This document shows, piece by piece, positions 20,874 through 33,300 of a stretch of DNA of 64,000 nt. Within the stretch, counting starts at the first letter, position 1, and each line of letters begins with the position of its first letter. Below the pieces are notes generated by a model. That model did no database searches. It had not been told where the DNA came from and worked only from the letters and a program-made list of their open reading frames with translations. This stretch comes from Macrostomum hystrix (taxonomy: Eukaryota > Platyhelminthes > Macrostomidae). The stretch lies in contig CATNEN010000038.1 of assembly GCA_950097015.1 (NCBI GenBank), forward strand, positions 34,868,501-34,932,500. Direction: 5' to 3'. A program made the position numbers and the translations under genes.

Positions 20874-23800
20874 TGTATTGCAGCGCAGAAGAAAAAAACT
20901 ATTATAGACAATCTGTCGCCGTTGAAATTCAGTAAGTCGAAATGTTAGTCCTAAAGTTATCCTCTAGTGTTAGTGCCGTTATATACGTTAAATAAATTTT
21001 TAATCTGTAAAACAGATCGTATATATATCACAGGTAGATCGATCGTTCGATCGACCACAATCGTAGAGCACGTTATCTAGGAAAATTGACGGACTTACCT
21101 TATATGTAGTACTTGTAACATTTTTATTCGCAAAAAGTTAGCTTCTATATTAAAAGAAAAGATATTTTGCAAATATTTAAAATTATTTGTTTAAGTTTCT
21201 ATGTTTTAAGTGCGTACTACTTATTTCGTAGAAAAAATAATAACCTTTTTATTTACACAAAAAGTGGGCATAATTAGCTTCTTAAGTTCTTATATTAATC
21301 AACTGAATTGCTAAGTCGATATAGCAATTAAAAGTTTTCTCATTCTTTTTCCATCTGAGGAATTACCTAGTTTTGACATTAATGAGGTGCCCCAAGCACT
21401 GGCTTAAAACAATAAAAAAACTCTTTAGCTAAATGACATACATCATACATGCACTTTTCATTTTTAGTATAATTGGGATCACTCATTCAGTTATTTGCTA
21501 TGGGTGGATTGTGTATTTTTTAGACCAGCATGTTAAATCATGCATTTGGTTGTAACAGTCCACTTTGATATCAACCACTTTGGTCACAAATTCTAACTAC
21601 TTCTGTAACAGTAACAGCCACTACCAAAGTGACTTTGGTGTGTAAATTATTTTATAAATATACTGATAGGATCTGATTAGGGCCCATCTATTGTTTTTAA
21701 CACAAAAACATAATTTTTAATCCTTATGTGATATGAAGGGTCCCAGGTCATTTTGGTGACAAGACATTTCGGTGACAGTCATTTCGGTGACAACTCAAGT
21801 CATTTCAGTGACACAATTAGTCAGATTGGTGACAACTATTTTTGCACCTAAATATGCTAAAAACAGCCTTTCATTTTAACTATGCACACTTATAAAGTAT
21901 TAATTAAATAATGCTATAAGTATTAATAAGAAGCTGCATTGCTCTGATTTAGTCTGGGTTTTACTTTAAATGAGTTAAATTATTAAATTATTTAATAAGT
22001 AGTCAATAGGCCTAGTTTCAATAGTTATTCGTTCCTAATTAAATGTGTATAATAATCATTTTTCAAGTTTTGGATTGACAAGGCGAGTGTAGCTGCTAGA
22101 TCGTGGAAGGCTGTTTTTTCAGCATATTTAGGTGCAAAGATATTTGTCACCGAACTGACCAATTCTGTCACCAAAATGACTGGCACCAAAATGTCTTGTC
22201 ACTGAAATGACCTGGGACCCTATGAAGTAACTATGACTATGACCACGTAATTCACCACCTATGTACATTTTCTGAAAATGAGATTTAGCTAGCAATGTTT
22301 AAATAAAAATTACTTGGCCACATGGCCTGAAAGTTTCTGTTTACATGAATGTTAAAATGCTAGGCCCCTAATTCTTGCAGAGAGAACATAATGAGTTTAG
22401 TTTTTTTCTAAAAGCTAGGCCAAATAAATATTATAGCTTTGTCCTCTATACACAAATTAAATAACCATATTAATACTTTTTTATTTTATTGTAATCCTAT
22501 CCAATATAAGGATATATATTCTCTGATAAAAATAAAAATATTAATCAATGGCCTTATTGCTGCCATAGACCATAGTTGTTAGCTATTCAACCCATATTTT
22601 AAGTTTTTTTATCGATTGAAGTGCATCTGACTAGTAGACTTAGTACTCTGTTAGTGTTCTGTTCTTATTTAAGTAAATATTTGTGATTGCATCAAGCCTA
22701 ATGTAGCAAGTTCATTCATGAATATTACTAATCTAGTCTTGTGTTGAAAAGTCAACTTATTTGCCAATGCACTATAGTATGCCTAGTAAGCTTGGCTTCT
22801 CTTTAAGTTATTTGCATGATTATGTCAATAAGCACTTTCCTAGTAAAAATAAATATATGGAATGCAACTCTCTAATTTCACTTTTCAGCCAATAGACAAG
22901 AAACTGACCTATTCTATTGTCTAGATCATGTTAAGTATATGCAAAAAATTAGAAGGCTAGAGTAGTAAGCCTAATATCCCTAAAATGGTTTTCTGAATAA
23001 TGTTAATAAAAAGTTTACTCTAAGTTAAAAAAGTCTATTGCATAGCATACATTTTAACTGTGTTTAGCCTCTTACTTGTATGTAGCACCAATATATGACC
23101 ATTTTTGGGCAGATACTAGGTCCTTATTGGGACTATGGTATTCACACTAAGTGATTTGAAATTAACAAATTTTGTGGTGTTCTTCATTGTATGCTAATTT
23201 TTTTAAAGTTAAGTTTTAGGTATGTGCTAGCTGTCCATAATGGGCTTGACAATAAATTTATTAGTTTGTAATAAATAAATAAAGAACTCAAAATTTTTTT
23301 ATAGAAAACCATTCAATAAAATAATATGCCAATAATTTAACAAATTTGCTTATAATATTCAGCTTAGATTGTCCTATCTTACCTTTTTGGCTTCATTGTT
23401 CATTGACATAAGCTGTCTAAACCAAACCCAAGGCTAAGTAGAACTAGTAGGCTACTGGTGTTACATAGTAAAAGTTTAGCTATTTGAAAATAATATTTGT
23501 ACTTACACTAAAATAATATTCTAATATTCAAATTTGTTTATAGCTAAAATAAAAACTAGCTTATTGATATTCTTGCTAAGTTTATCAGTTAATAGCTTGT
23601 TGAGATATATATTTTTCGTATTGTTCTATTGTTCATAATTTATATTTATCTTTTACCTATAAAGTTATAATTCTTACAAACAGATCAACATATATCTATT
23701 AATAAGCTAACTACACTTGTTAGTTCAAGTAAATTGTATTGTTTGTCACCTTTGGATGACAAAAAGCATGTAACTAATTTATTTTGCTTTGCTTTTGACC

Positions 23801-24332
23801 TTTGTGTTTGTAATGTTATGTTATATGTTTATATGTTAAAATGTCAGACATTTTTTAAAAAGCCTTATATAAAATTGCTAGCTGCTAAATTTCTTGTCAC
23901 AATTTTTTTTTATGTAGAACTAATTGCACAAATCACATTACAATACATTCTAACAGCAGCAAAATTTTAATTCTGCAAAGTTGATATCATATAAAAAGTT
24001 AATTATAATACATATCAGTCAGTTGTGGTTTATATGTTGATATTTGTGTAGGGTATTAAATGAACTAATTTACTAGTTAATGAAAAGCGAATTAAATTAC
24101 GCCATCTTCATCTTTAACTTGCAGCCAAATCAAGAAAGCTACCCTTACTGGTCTTTGTGTCACAACGTGCATCTAACTTAATATAATTTTTTAACAATGC
24201 AACTTCTAGGCTAATTATGAGTATTAGTTAGTTGACCAATAAATTCTTAATAGATTCCTGATTGCTTAGTAGACCAAAATCTGGCCTTAAGAAATCACAT
24301 CTAAACTTCTTGGCTAACTAATAGAACCTGTC
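20874..24332. other. Divergent intergenic region, SACM1L to CHD
   Basis: About 3.4 kb of AT-rich DNA between two divergently transcribed genes. It should contain both promoters. The only structured element I see is the MITE at 21738-22220. There is no supported gene. Confidence 0.6.
21738..22220. mobile_element. MITE family 2 with ~110-120 bp TIRs (483 bp)
   Basis: The left end GGGTCCCAGGTCATTTTGG and the right end are inverted repeats of each other over more than 100 bp, reaching inward to TTTAGGTGCA / TGCACCTAAA and AACAGCC / GGCTGTT. The TIR itself is made of short GGTGACA-type subrepeats. It is flanked by TATGAA on both sides (21732-21737 and 22221-22226), a probable 6-bp target duplication. 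It has no coding capacity. Confidence 0.85.
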
Positions 24333-27300
24333 ATGGACAGTTCTATTAGCGATTTGGCTTCCCTGCAGCAGCAGCAGCCGGTGATTGCGAGCCTGCCAGA
24401 CAATGGCTCAGCCGAGCAGCTGCCCAGTCCCCAGCTAATGCCGCCGCCTCAGGCTCCTCGCATTATACGCGTCTGTCCACTGCCGCCGCAGCCGTCGCCG
24501 ACGACAAAACAAAATCGTCGACGTCAGCAACAACAGCAGCAGCAGCAGCAATTGTTAGAACAGCCAAATAGTCTAATGGAGGCAGACAATGAAAAATGTT
24601 CCGCTGGTGTCGCCACTGTCAGCTGCGACTCTGATGTCGTATCGCGAAAATCAAATAAAAAGAAGAAAAAGAAATCAAAGCGTCGACGAGAGTCCCTGGA
24701 CATTGACGGCGACTGCGACAGCGAAGGCGACGGCGCGGCTGGGAAAAAGTACAAATCTAGAGAATCCGGGGCTTCCGCCTCGGCTTCGGCCGATGAAGAC
24801 GACGGCTTGGCAGCGAAGGACAACAACTCGAAAAAGAAGAAAAAGAGCAAGCGAAAGCAGAAGCGCCAGTTTGATGTGTTCGATTTTGACGAAACCGATT
24901 GCGATGCTGTGGTTATGCGGCCTAAACTGACATCCAGCTTGGATGACGTCATCGATGGTGTCTGCGCCGAGGCTCTGCTAGCGTCAGAGGAGTTGCCAAC
25001 TTGCTCGGAGCCTGCAACTCCGACTGCGGCCGAATTTAATCGGAATAAGTCGAAGAAACGGCCAGCTTCAAAAGGACTGCCCTCCAGTGTGTCGCCTGGC
25101 AGTGGTGCCGTCTCATCCAAGAAAAAGAAAAGGTAGATTTTGCTTTTTACCATAGACAATTAGACATTTATACTTTCACTAAGCTTTTTTGGGCGAGTTG
25201 TCTATGGCTAAACTGGGGTGTTGAAACAATGTCATTTGTTAGCACACAGGCGCCTACATCTTATGGACTTTCTCAGCGCCAGACATTGTGAATTGTCACT
25301 GTGATATGCGGTTGGATATTATTGGTGTAAACTGCATTAATTTGTTTCTGCGCCCTAAAGGAAACCGCCTCGGCGAGCCGGGCGTGTCGCTGTGTTCCGA
25401 AGGTTATTAAAAATGGCAAAATAATGATTATTTTAGGTTTGCGTAGCTCAGTCCATAGACTAATGGGCCGACACATTAACCTAAAGTGTCTTGTTGAAGA
25501 ATATAGATCGCACTGAGCTAAGATTCGAACTCTTGACGTCCATTTCGAAACACCTTTCAGCGAGCAAGCTGGCAGTGACAGCGCCACGGCAAGCAAGCGA
25601 AGCCGTGGTAAAAAGTTGCCCTCAACAGCCAGTCGCCAATCGTTGAATGGAAGCGGCGTCGGAGACTCGTCAACGCTGGGCGATGATGTTAGAAAGAACG
25701 GCGACACTGACCAGGCCGATTTAGCCGACTTTAATGCGGACGAGTCATCGTCCGCCGACGGACTGTCTCTGTTGGCCGCGGCTCGACGACGGGCAGCCAG
25801 CTTCGCGGGCAGCAGCGAAGCTGAAGAGTCTGATTCGGTGAGCCTCGGAAACTTTTTCAAGGTTTTGATTGAATACTGATGACCTTCTGAAGGTCTAGAT
25901 CATGTACTGATGACCTTCTGAAGATCTAGATCAAGTACTGATGACCTTCTGAAGGTCTAGATCAAGTACTGATGACCTTCTGAAGGTCTAGATCAAGTAC
26001 CAGGATGATTTTCTGAAGGTCTAGATCAAGTGCTGATGACCTTCTGAAGGTCTAGATCAAGTGCTGATGACCTTCTGAAGGTCTAGATCAAGTGCTGAAG
26101 ACCTTCTGAAGGTCTAGATCAAGTACTGATGACCTTCTGAAGGTCTAGATCAAGTACTGACGACCTTCTGAAGGTCTAGATCAAGTGCTGAAGACCTTCT
26201 GAAGGTCTAGATCAAGTACTGATGACCTTCTGAAGGTCTAGATCAAGTAACAGGATGACCTTCTGAAGGTCTAGATCAAGTACTGACGACCTTCTGAAGG
26301 TCTAGATCAAGTACTGATGGCATTCAGTTAGGTCTAGATAAACTCAAATTTGTTACATTCGCAGCTTTTTTGTACGTAAAAGTACACACCATCTCTAGGG
26401 CTTTTCATGATTTTCTGGATGCCATTCCACTTTTTAAAGCTATCTACAATTACTTTCAGGCATCCACATGTATGTTACAATATCTGTGCCCACCAGTTCT
26501 TGAATGCAATTGTTAACCGCGCCTAGCAGAAAAGACAGGTTGCAGTTCTATTGGTATTTAGCCTCATCTTGCATTGTACTGCGCAGATACAAAAACTGTA
26601 TTTATTTCCTCAAATCGACAGCGAGTTGTAAAAAAGGCTAATGGTCGGGTATTGAAGGGAGAATTTGCCAGCATTCTGTCCTTGCCTCCCAGGAGTGAGT
26701 TGAGTTGAATGAGCTTAGCTTCGGGTGTGGGGTTGGTCGCTTGGTATGGGTAGAGATTGAAACAATTTCTGTTCGCTTCATCTTTTGGTTCTCTTTTTCT
26801 GGTTTGCCTGTGTTTTTTCTTCTCTCTCTCACACTCTGTCCCTACGCCCCGCCTCCCAAGTATCCTTTTCTAAGCTGCCAACCAGCGAAATCTCCCCATC
26901 CCCATCCTTATTTTTGTCCCCCTTACACTGCCCACCCCCCCCCGTTAAACTCAGTTACCACCTCCCTTAAAATCCCTGACAGAATCGGCTGCCTTCCTAC
27001 CCTTGCCTCACAGTCACTTCTCATCCGCCCTCTGCCACACCATTTCCTGAGAGAGAAGATATTGATTAGTTTGAGAATTAGAAACGGTTCGGTGCCAAAG
27101 TCCTTCATTTTCTACTACTAAAACCAGCCCTTTGGGGCAAGAGGACTTAAAGCAGTAAACATTTTTTCAAATATCTGAAAATCAAGGATCCCATATCTGT
27201 AGCATCAAAAATCGCATATTTGTAGCATCAAAAATCCCATATCTGTAGCATCAAAAATCCCATATTTGTAGCCTCAAGAATCCAATATATGTAGTCTTTT

Positions 27301-30300
27301 CTAGCTGACCCTACTGATATCCCCTGTGTTCTAGCTGACCCTACTGATATCCCCTGTGTTCTAGCTGACCCTACTGATATCCCATGTGTTCTAGCTGACC
27401 CTAGATACACCCGTGTGTTCTAGCTGACCCTAGATACACCCGTGTGTTCTAGCTGACCCTAGATACACCCGTGTGTTCTAGCTGACCCTAGATACACCCG
27501 TGTGTTCTAGCTGACCCTAGATACACCCGTGTGTTCTAGCTGACCCTAGATACACCCGTGTGTTCTAGCTGACCCTAGATATACCCGTGTGTTCTAGCTG
27601 ACCCTAGATACACCCGTGTGTTCTAGCTGACCCTAGATACACCCGTGTGTTCTAGCTGACCCTAGATACACCCGTGTGTTCTAGCTGACCCTAGATACAC
27701 CCGTGTGTTCTAGCTGACCCTAGATACACCCGTGTGTTCTAGCTGACCCTAGATACACCCGTGTGTTCTAGCTGACCCTAGATACACCCGTGTGTTCTAG
27801 CTGACCCTAGATACACCCGTGTGTTCTAGCTGACCCTAGATACACCCGTGTGTTCTAGCTGACCCTAGATACACCCGTGTGTTCTAGCTGACCCTAGATA
27901 CACCCGTGTGTTCTAGCTGACCCTAGATACACCCGTGTGTTCTAGCTGACCCTAGATACACCCGTGTGTTCTAGCTGACCCTAGATACACCCGTGTGTTC
28001 TAGCTGACCCTAGATACACCCCGTGATACACCCCGTGTAATTATTTCATATTGTATTAATTAATTTTTTTATGAATTGATGAACTACAGAAACAAATCTA
28101 GTTTTTAAAAATAATATTTGGTCTTAAATTAGAATATAGAAGATGCTTATGTTAAGAATTCAGCCCTTCCTATTCAGTTAGGCTGTTTTTTCAGTAGTAT
28201 GTTCGGTAATTTAGCAGCAAAAATATTCTCCATCGACAAGTTCAAAGTTGCTACAGAATCCTAGTCTCTTTTCACTTAGAAATATGTCTAGGTAATTAAT
28301 TAAATCTGAGTCTTTTATCTATTCTTTCTTCTAATCTAGGCCTAATATATTATTTTCGACGTCGGGAACTGTCGTTAATCTCCTTAATATTCTTGTGTAG
28401 GGCTTGTCAATATTAGTATGACAACTATTCTATCTAGTTGCTAGATAAATAGTATTGATTTAACTTCTGAGTTCTTAGACTTGGCGCATGCACGCATGGG
28501 AAAACTAATTCCCATCCACCCCAGCACCCATAGCACCCTGGCACCACATCCCTTCATCACTTCTCTCTCCTCTCTGTCGCCCCGCCTACTGCTCTATTGG
28601 ATCAATTCTCTTGAGCAACTCGGTAAAACAATTTTCGCGTACAAATCTTCACTTTGGGCCTGGCCTTTACCTTCCTGCTCGTTTGATCACGCACTGGTGT
28701 GTGTGCGTGTGTGTTTTCTTCTCTCTTCCTATCCGGTGTGGATTTACGTTTATTAGTAGCTTGTGTAATGAATGTGCATATTCTTTTTTTCACTGTAAGC
28801 CAGCCTTCTTTTAAGAAATTGTTCTTCCTCCACTCACTGGGAGATTAGCGTGTGCTTGCTGAAGTACTGGGAGATTAGCGTGTGCTTGCTGAAGTACTGA
28901 AGGATTAGTGTGTGCTTGCTGAAGTACTGAGGGATTAGCGTGTGCTTGCTGAAGTACTGAGGGATTAGCGCGTGCTTGCTGAAGTACTGAGGGATTAGCG
29001 TGTGCTTGCTGAAGTACTGAAGGATTAGTGTGTGCTTGCTGAAGTACTGAAGGATTAGTGTGTGCTTGCTGAAGTACTGAAGGATTAGCGCGTGCTTGCT
29101 GAAGTACTGGGAGATTAGCGTGTGCTTGCTGAAGTACTGAGGGATTAGCGTGTGCTTGCTGAAGTACTGAGGGATTAGCGCGTGCTTGCTGAAGTACTGA
29201 GGGATTAGCGCGTGCTTGCTGAAGTACTGGGAGATTAGCGTGTGCTTGCTGAAGTACTGAAGGATTAGTGTGTGCTTGCTGAAGTACTGAGGGATTAGCG
29301 CGTGCTTGCTGAAGTACTGAGGGATTAGCGTGTGCTTGCTGAAGTACTGAGGGATTAGCGTGTGCTTGCTGAAGTACTGAAGGATTAGTGTGTGCTTGCT
29401 GAAGTACTGAAGGATTAGCGCGTGCTTGCTGAAGTACTGAGGGATTAGCGTGTGCTTGCTGAAGTACTGAGGGATTAGCGTGTGCTTGCTGAAGTACTGA
29501 AGGATTAGTGTGTGCTTGCTGAAGTACTGAGGGATTAGTGTGAGCTTGCTGAAGTACTGAGGGATTAGCGTGTGCTTGCTGAAGTACTGAGGGATTAGTG
29601 TGTGCTTGCTGAAGTACTGAGGGATTAGCGTGTGCTTGCTGAAGTACTGGGACATTAGCGTGTGCTTGCTGAAGTACTGGGACATTAGCGTGTGCTTGCT
29701 GAAGTACTGGGACATTAGTGTGAGCTTGCTGAAGTACTGGGACATTAGTGTGAGCTTGCTGAAGTACTGGGACATTAGTGTGAGCTTGCTGAAGTACTGG
29801 GACATTAGTGTGAGCTTGCTGAAGTACTGGGACATTAGTGTGAGCTTGCTGAAGTACTGGGACATTAGTGTGAGCTTGCTGAAGTACTGGGACATTAGTG
29901 TGAGCTTGCTGGAGTACTGGGACATTAGTGTGAGCTTGCTGAAGTACTGGGATTAAACTTTGCTATCTTAAAATATGTAAAATGTACAGAAAAGTGAGTC
30001 GGAGTATGCTCGAGAGTTCGGCTAAAGGCAATGTCAGGCAAAGAGCCTAGATTAGAATTGGAATAAAATTAGTGTACACACGGTTCTTCTCTCTCCCTCC
30101 CTTCCTCTTTTAGCAGCAGCATCTGCAGCATTTATCTGCGTGAAGGCCAATACTGCTAGTTAATATAGGATAGTGGAATTCAGTGGATTAGAAAGACGGT
30201 GACTGGTCTATAGGAGCTAGTAAGGATGTGAGCACAGTGTGAGTGTGTGTATGGACGCACGCGATCATTACAGGTTATTACGGACACGAGCAACTGGCTT

Positions 30301-33300
30301 GAGGGTTCGCCTATCTCTCACTTTCTATCTGTCTGTCTCTCTCTCTGCCTTCTTTTTTTCTAATTCTCATTCTCAGCTTTGCTGATATGGTTGGCGTCTT
30401 CTGTTAAACAGTGTGCGCGTGTATTTCTAGTACTTCCACCAGCTTTCCATACGGCATTTCTGCCCGCCCTACTCCTCTCACCCCTCTACTCTCGGTTTTC
30501 GCCGCCACCCTGCTGTGCTCATCCTCACTCCGCCTCAATTCCTCGTCCCCCTTCTCATCCCCCCGATCCTCAACCAACTCTCTACACTAGACTATTAAAG
30601 CCGCTCATTTTACTTAGTCTCTTTTACTCCGCCTATTCAGCAACCCGGCCTTCATCTGCCCTACCCCACCGCAGCTGTGAAATTCCCCTACCCATTCTTG
30701 ACAAAAAATTCTCAAGAGAGTCTATTACTCGGACTCTGTCACACACACCCATACTCTGCCCCACTACCGCTGCTTACGGTAGAACAGTCCATGGACTGGG
30801 GCGCACCCACCATCGGGGCGATCTGAAGCAATACAGAATTAAATTAATACAATGGAGTCTAGAATCGAACCCCGGACCTTTTCAATAATTATCACAGTTT
30901 CTCTCTCTCTCTTTGTATGTCTGTTTGTGTAATTGCACTGGCTTTTGAAACGTGTGAAACTGGACTACTTTTCAACATACGAGCAATGCCCGGGATGGAG
31001 TTGAGATGGATGTCGGATGGAAGCTGGATTGAGAGGGAAAATGAGACTGTGGATGGATGGGGTTTTTTACTGGGTGGCGTGGGGTGGGCGCACGATAGAC
31101 CAGTGAGCTGATAGAAGATGAAGTTGTGTGTGAGTGTGTGTGTGCCCCTTAGCCATAGGATGGGAGAATTGTGAGTTGGGATTTTAGATCGCGGCGTGAG
31201 CTTGTGAGTGGAGATGTTGCTTTACAGAGGGCGGGGTAGCTGAGACTGGGGACGGGTCGGAAAGAGTTTAAAGGGGATAGAAAAGCGTAAAATGAGGGAT
31301 GAATATTTAGGAAAAGGAAAGGCCGTTTGCCTACAGTCACCCAGTCTCATATCACTCCTGAAATCCTGCTTACTCAAAGATTACAATTCAAAAAAATGAC
31401 CAACAGCAGATTGGTTGTGATTTAGATTTTAAAAAATCTCAGTTCGAGCTATTAAGCGTTGTCAAATAATGAGTGTAGTAGCCCCGGTTATTGCTAGCAA
31501 TAAAGGCGGTATTTATCGCAAAAGAAATCGTTCCAAACAAACTGAAAGTGCTGAAAGTTCTGTGCCAACAAAGAAGTGCACAAAAATTAAGCAGAAAATC
31601 AGAAAAAGTGGAATTACTAGCTTTTCCAGCGTCTGTTGCTATGACGACGACCATAGAGAGGCCAGCTCAGCTGATGAACAGCCGCAGTCGTTGCCAACAA
31701 TGTCAGCTTCATCTTCGCCAACTTCGTCATCCTCTTTGTTGTTGCAGCAGGCGCCGGCATCAAAGACAGCCAGACGATCCGGCAGAGCCTCGGCGCGTCG
31801 ACCGGTGTCTTACGGTGGCGGCGGCGCCGGCGCGAGCTCGAATACGAGAGCCGACAACAGCGAAGATGACGATGAGAATCACGATGACGATTTTAAAAGC
31901 GAGGATGGCGACGGAAAGGTATGTGGAGCTAATTAAAAGATTAATAATAATCGTCTGACTAACCCCATGATCCGTAATCCTCATACTAACCCCATGATCC
32001 ATAATCCTCATACTAACCCCATAATCCATAATCCTAATACTAGCCCAATGATCCATAATCCTCATACTAACCCAATGATCCATAATCCTCATACTAACCC
32101 CATGATCCGTAATCCTCATACTAACCCCATGATCCATAATCCTCATACTAACCCCATAATCCATAATCCTAATACTAGCCCAATGATCCATAATCCTCAT
32201 ACTAACCCAATGATCCATAATCCTCATACTAACCCCATGATCCGTAATCCTCATTGTAGCCCAATGATCCATAATCCTCATACTAACCTCATGATCCATA
32301 ATCCTCAAACTAACCTAATAATCAAGTATCATTCTTACTAATCCAATAATCAATTTTCCATTGTGAATTTCATTGTAAAATCCACAAGAAGCGTACAATT
32401 CGCATCATCTTTGACTCGAAAATGAAATACTTGTACTTGTATTCAGCCTAGTGATAAATACCGTCTCGTTAAAAAATCGCTATGAAAAACTTATTAAAAA
32501 AAAGATAATTAGCTGCACGAATGCACTACTTGAATTGCGTGTTTTAGTAGTACAAACGGTTATTAAGTTTCTAGCTAGATTTCTAGCAAATTGTTCGATT
32601 TCCGACCCAACTGGAACAGTTTTTGCCCTTGTCGGGTGCACATATAAACTGATAGGACAGGTCTAATCAATTATTATTTTAAATAATTCATCCTAACAAC
32701 TGCAGGTCTCAGCCGAAGAAGAAGACAATCGAGTTGTTGAAAAGATTCTGGGCATTCGAATGTCCACTAGACCGGTGAAACGACCCGCCACTTCGATAGC
32801 TACTGCGGCGCCGGCTACTTCAACATCGGCGTCCGCCGACGTAATGGATGCCGATATTCCAATGTTGACGGCGCCTTCAACTAATGCCGATGCTAATCTA
32901 ACTGCGCCAATTGAATCCAATGCTACTATCGACAAGACACCTGAGCCCTTAGCAACCAATGACGATGACTTGCCAGCTGATAAGAATAAAGATGAAGAAG
33001 CGAAGACTGTATCAGAGGCTGCTAAGTTGGTAGAGTCAGTTGAAATGTCAAATACTGTTGCGCTAGAGTCTACTACTGTTGTTAAATCTGACCAGCCCGA
33101 GGAGGCTGCAAATCATCGCGACGATGAAGAAGAAGAGGAGGAAGAGGAAGTTGAAGAGTATTATGTGAAGTATCGAGGAATGTGAGTTATTGGTTGAATT
33201 TTCTGGTGTAGATTCATTCATTTAATAATTGGCATATTTAATCGTATTCATAATGGGTTCATATTGCGTTTAAATTGTGCTAAAAGTATGCTTATATTGT

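Larger units (their letters stand above)
25838..31442. other. Large CHD intron
   Basis: 5.6 kb intron holding three minisatellites and pyrimidine-rich tracts at about 26780-26990, 28530-28600 and 30300-30640. A small coding exon needed to explain the phase at exon 3 could be hidden here. I did not recognise one. Confidence 0.6.

Noticed and set aside
26638-27121. Possible exon (138-codon frame)
   Set aside because: Pyrimidine-rich low-complexity sequence, no similarity to CHD proteins, and no splice sites of the required phase that I could find.
28834-29956. Long open frames on both strands (up to 363 codons)
   Set aside because: They consist only of a 30-bp minisatellite whose unit is a multiple of three. 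There is no unique sequence, and frames are open on both strands.
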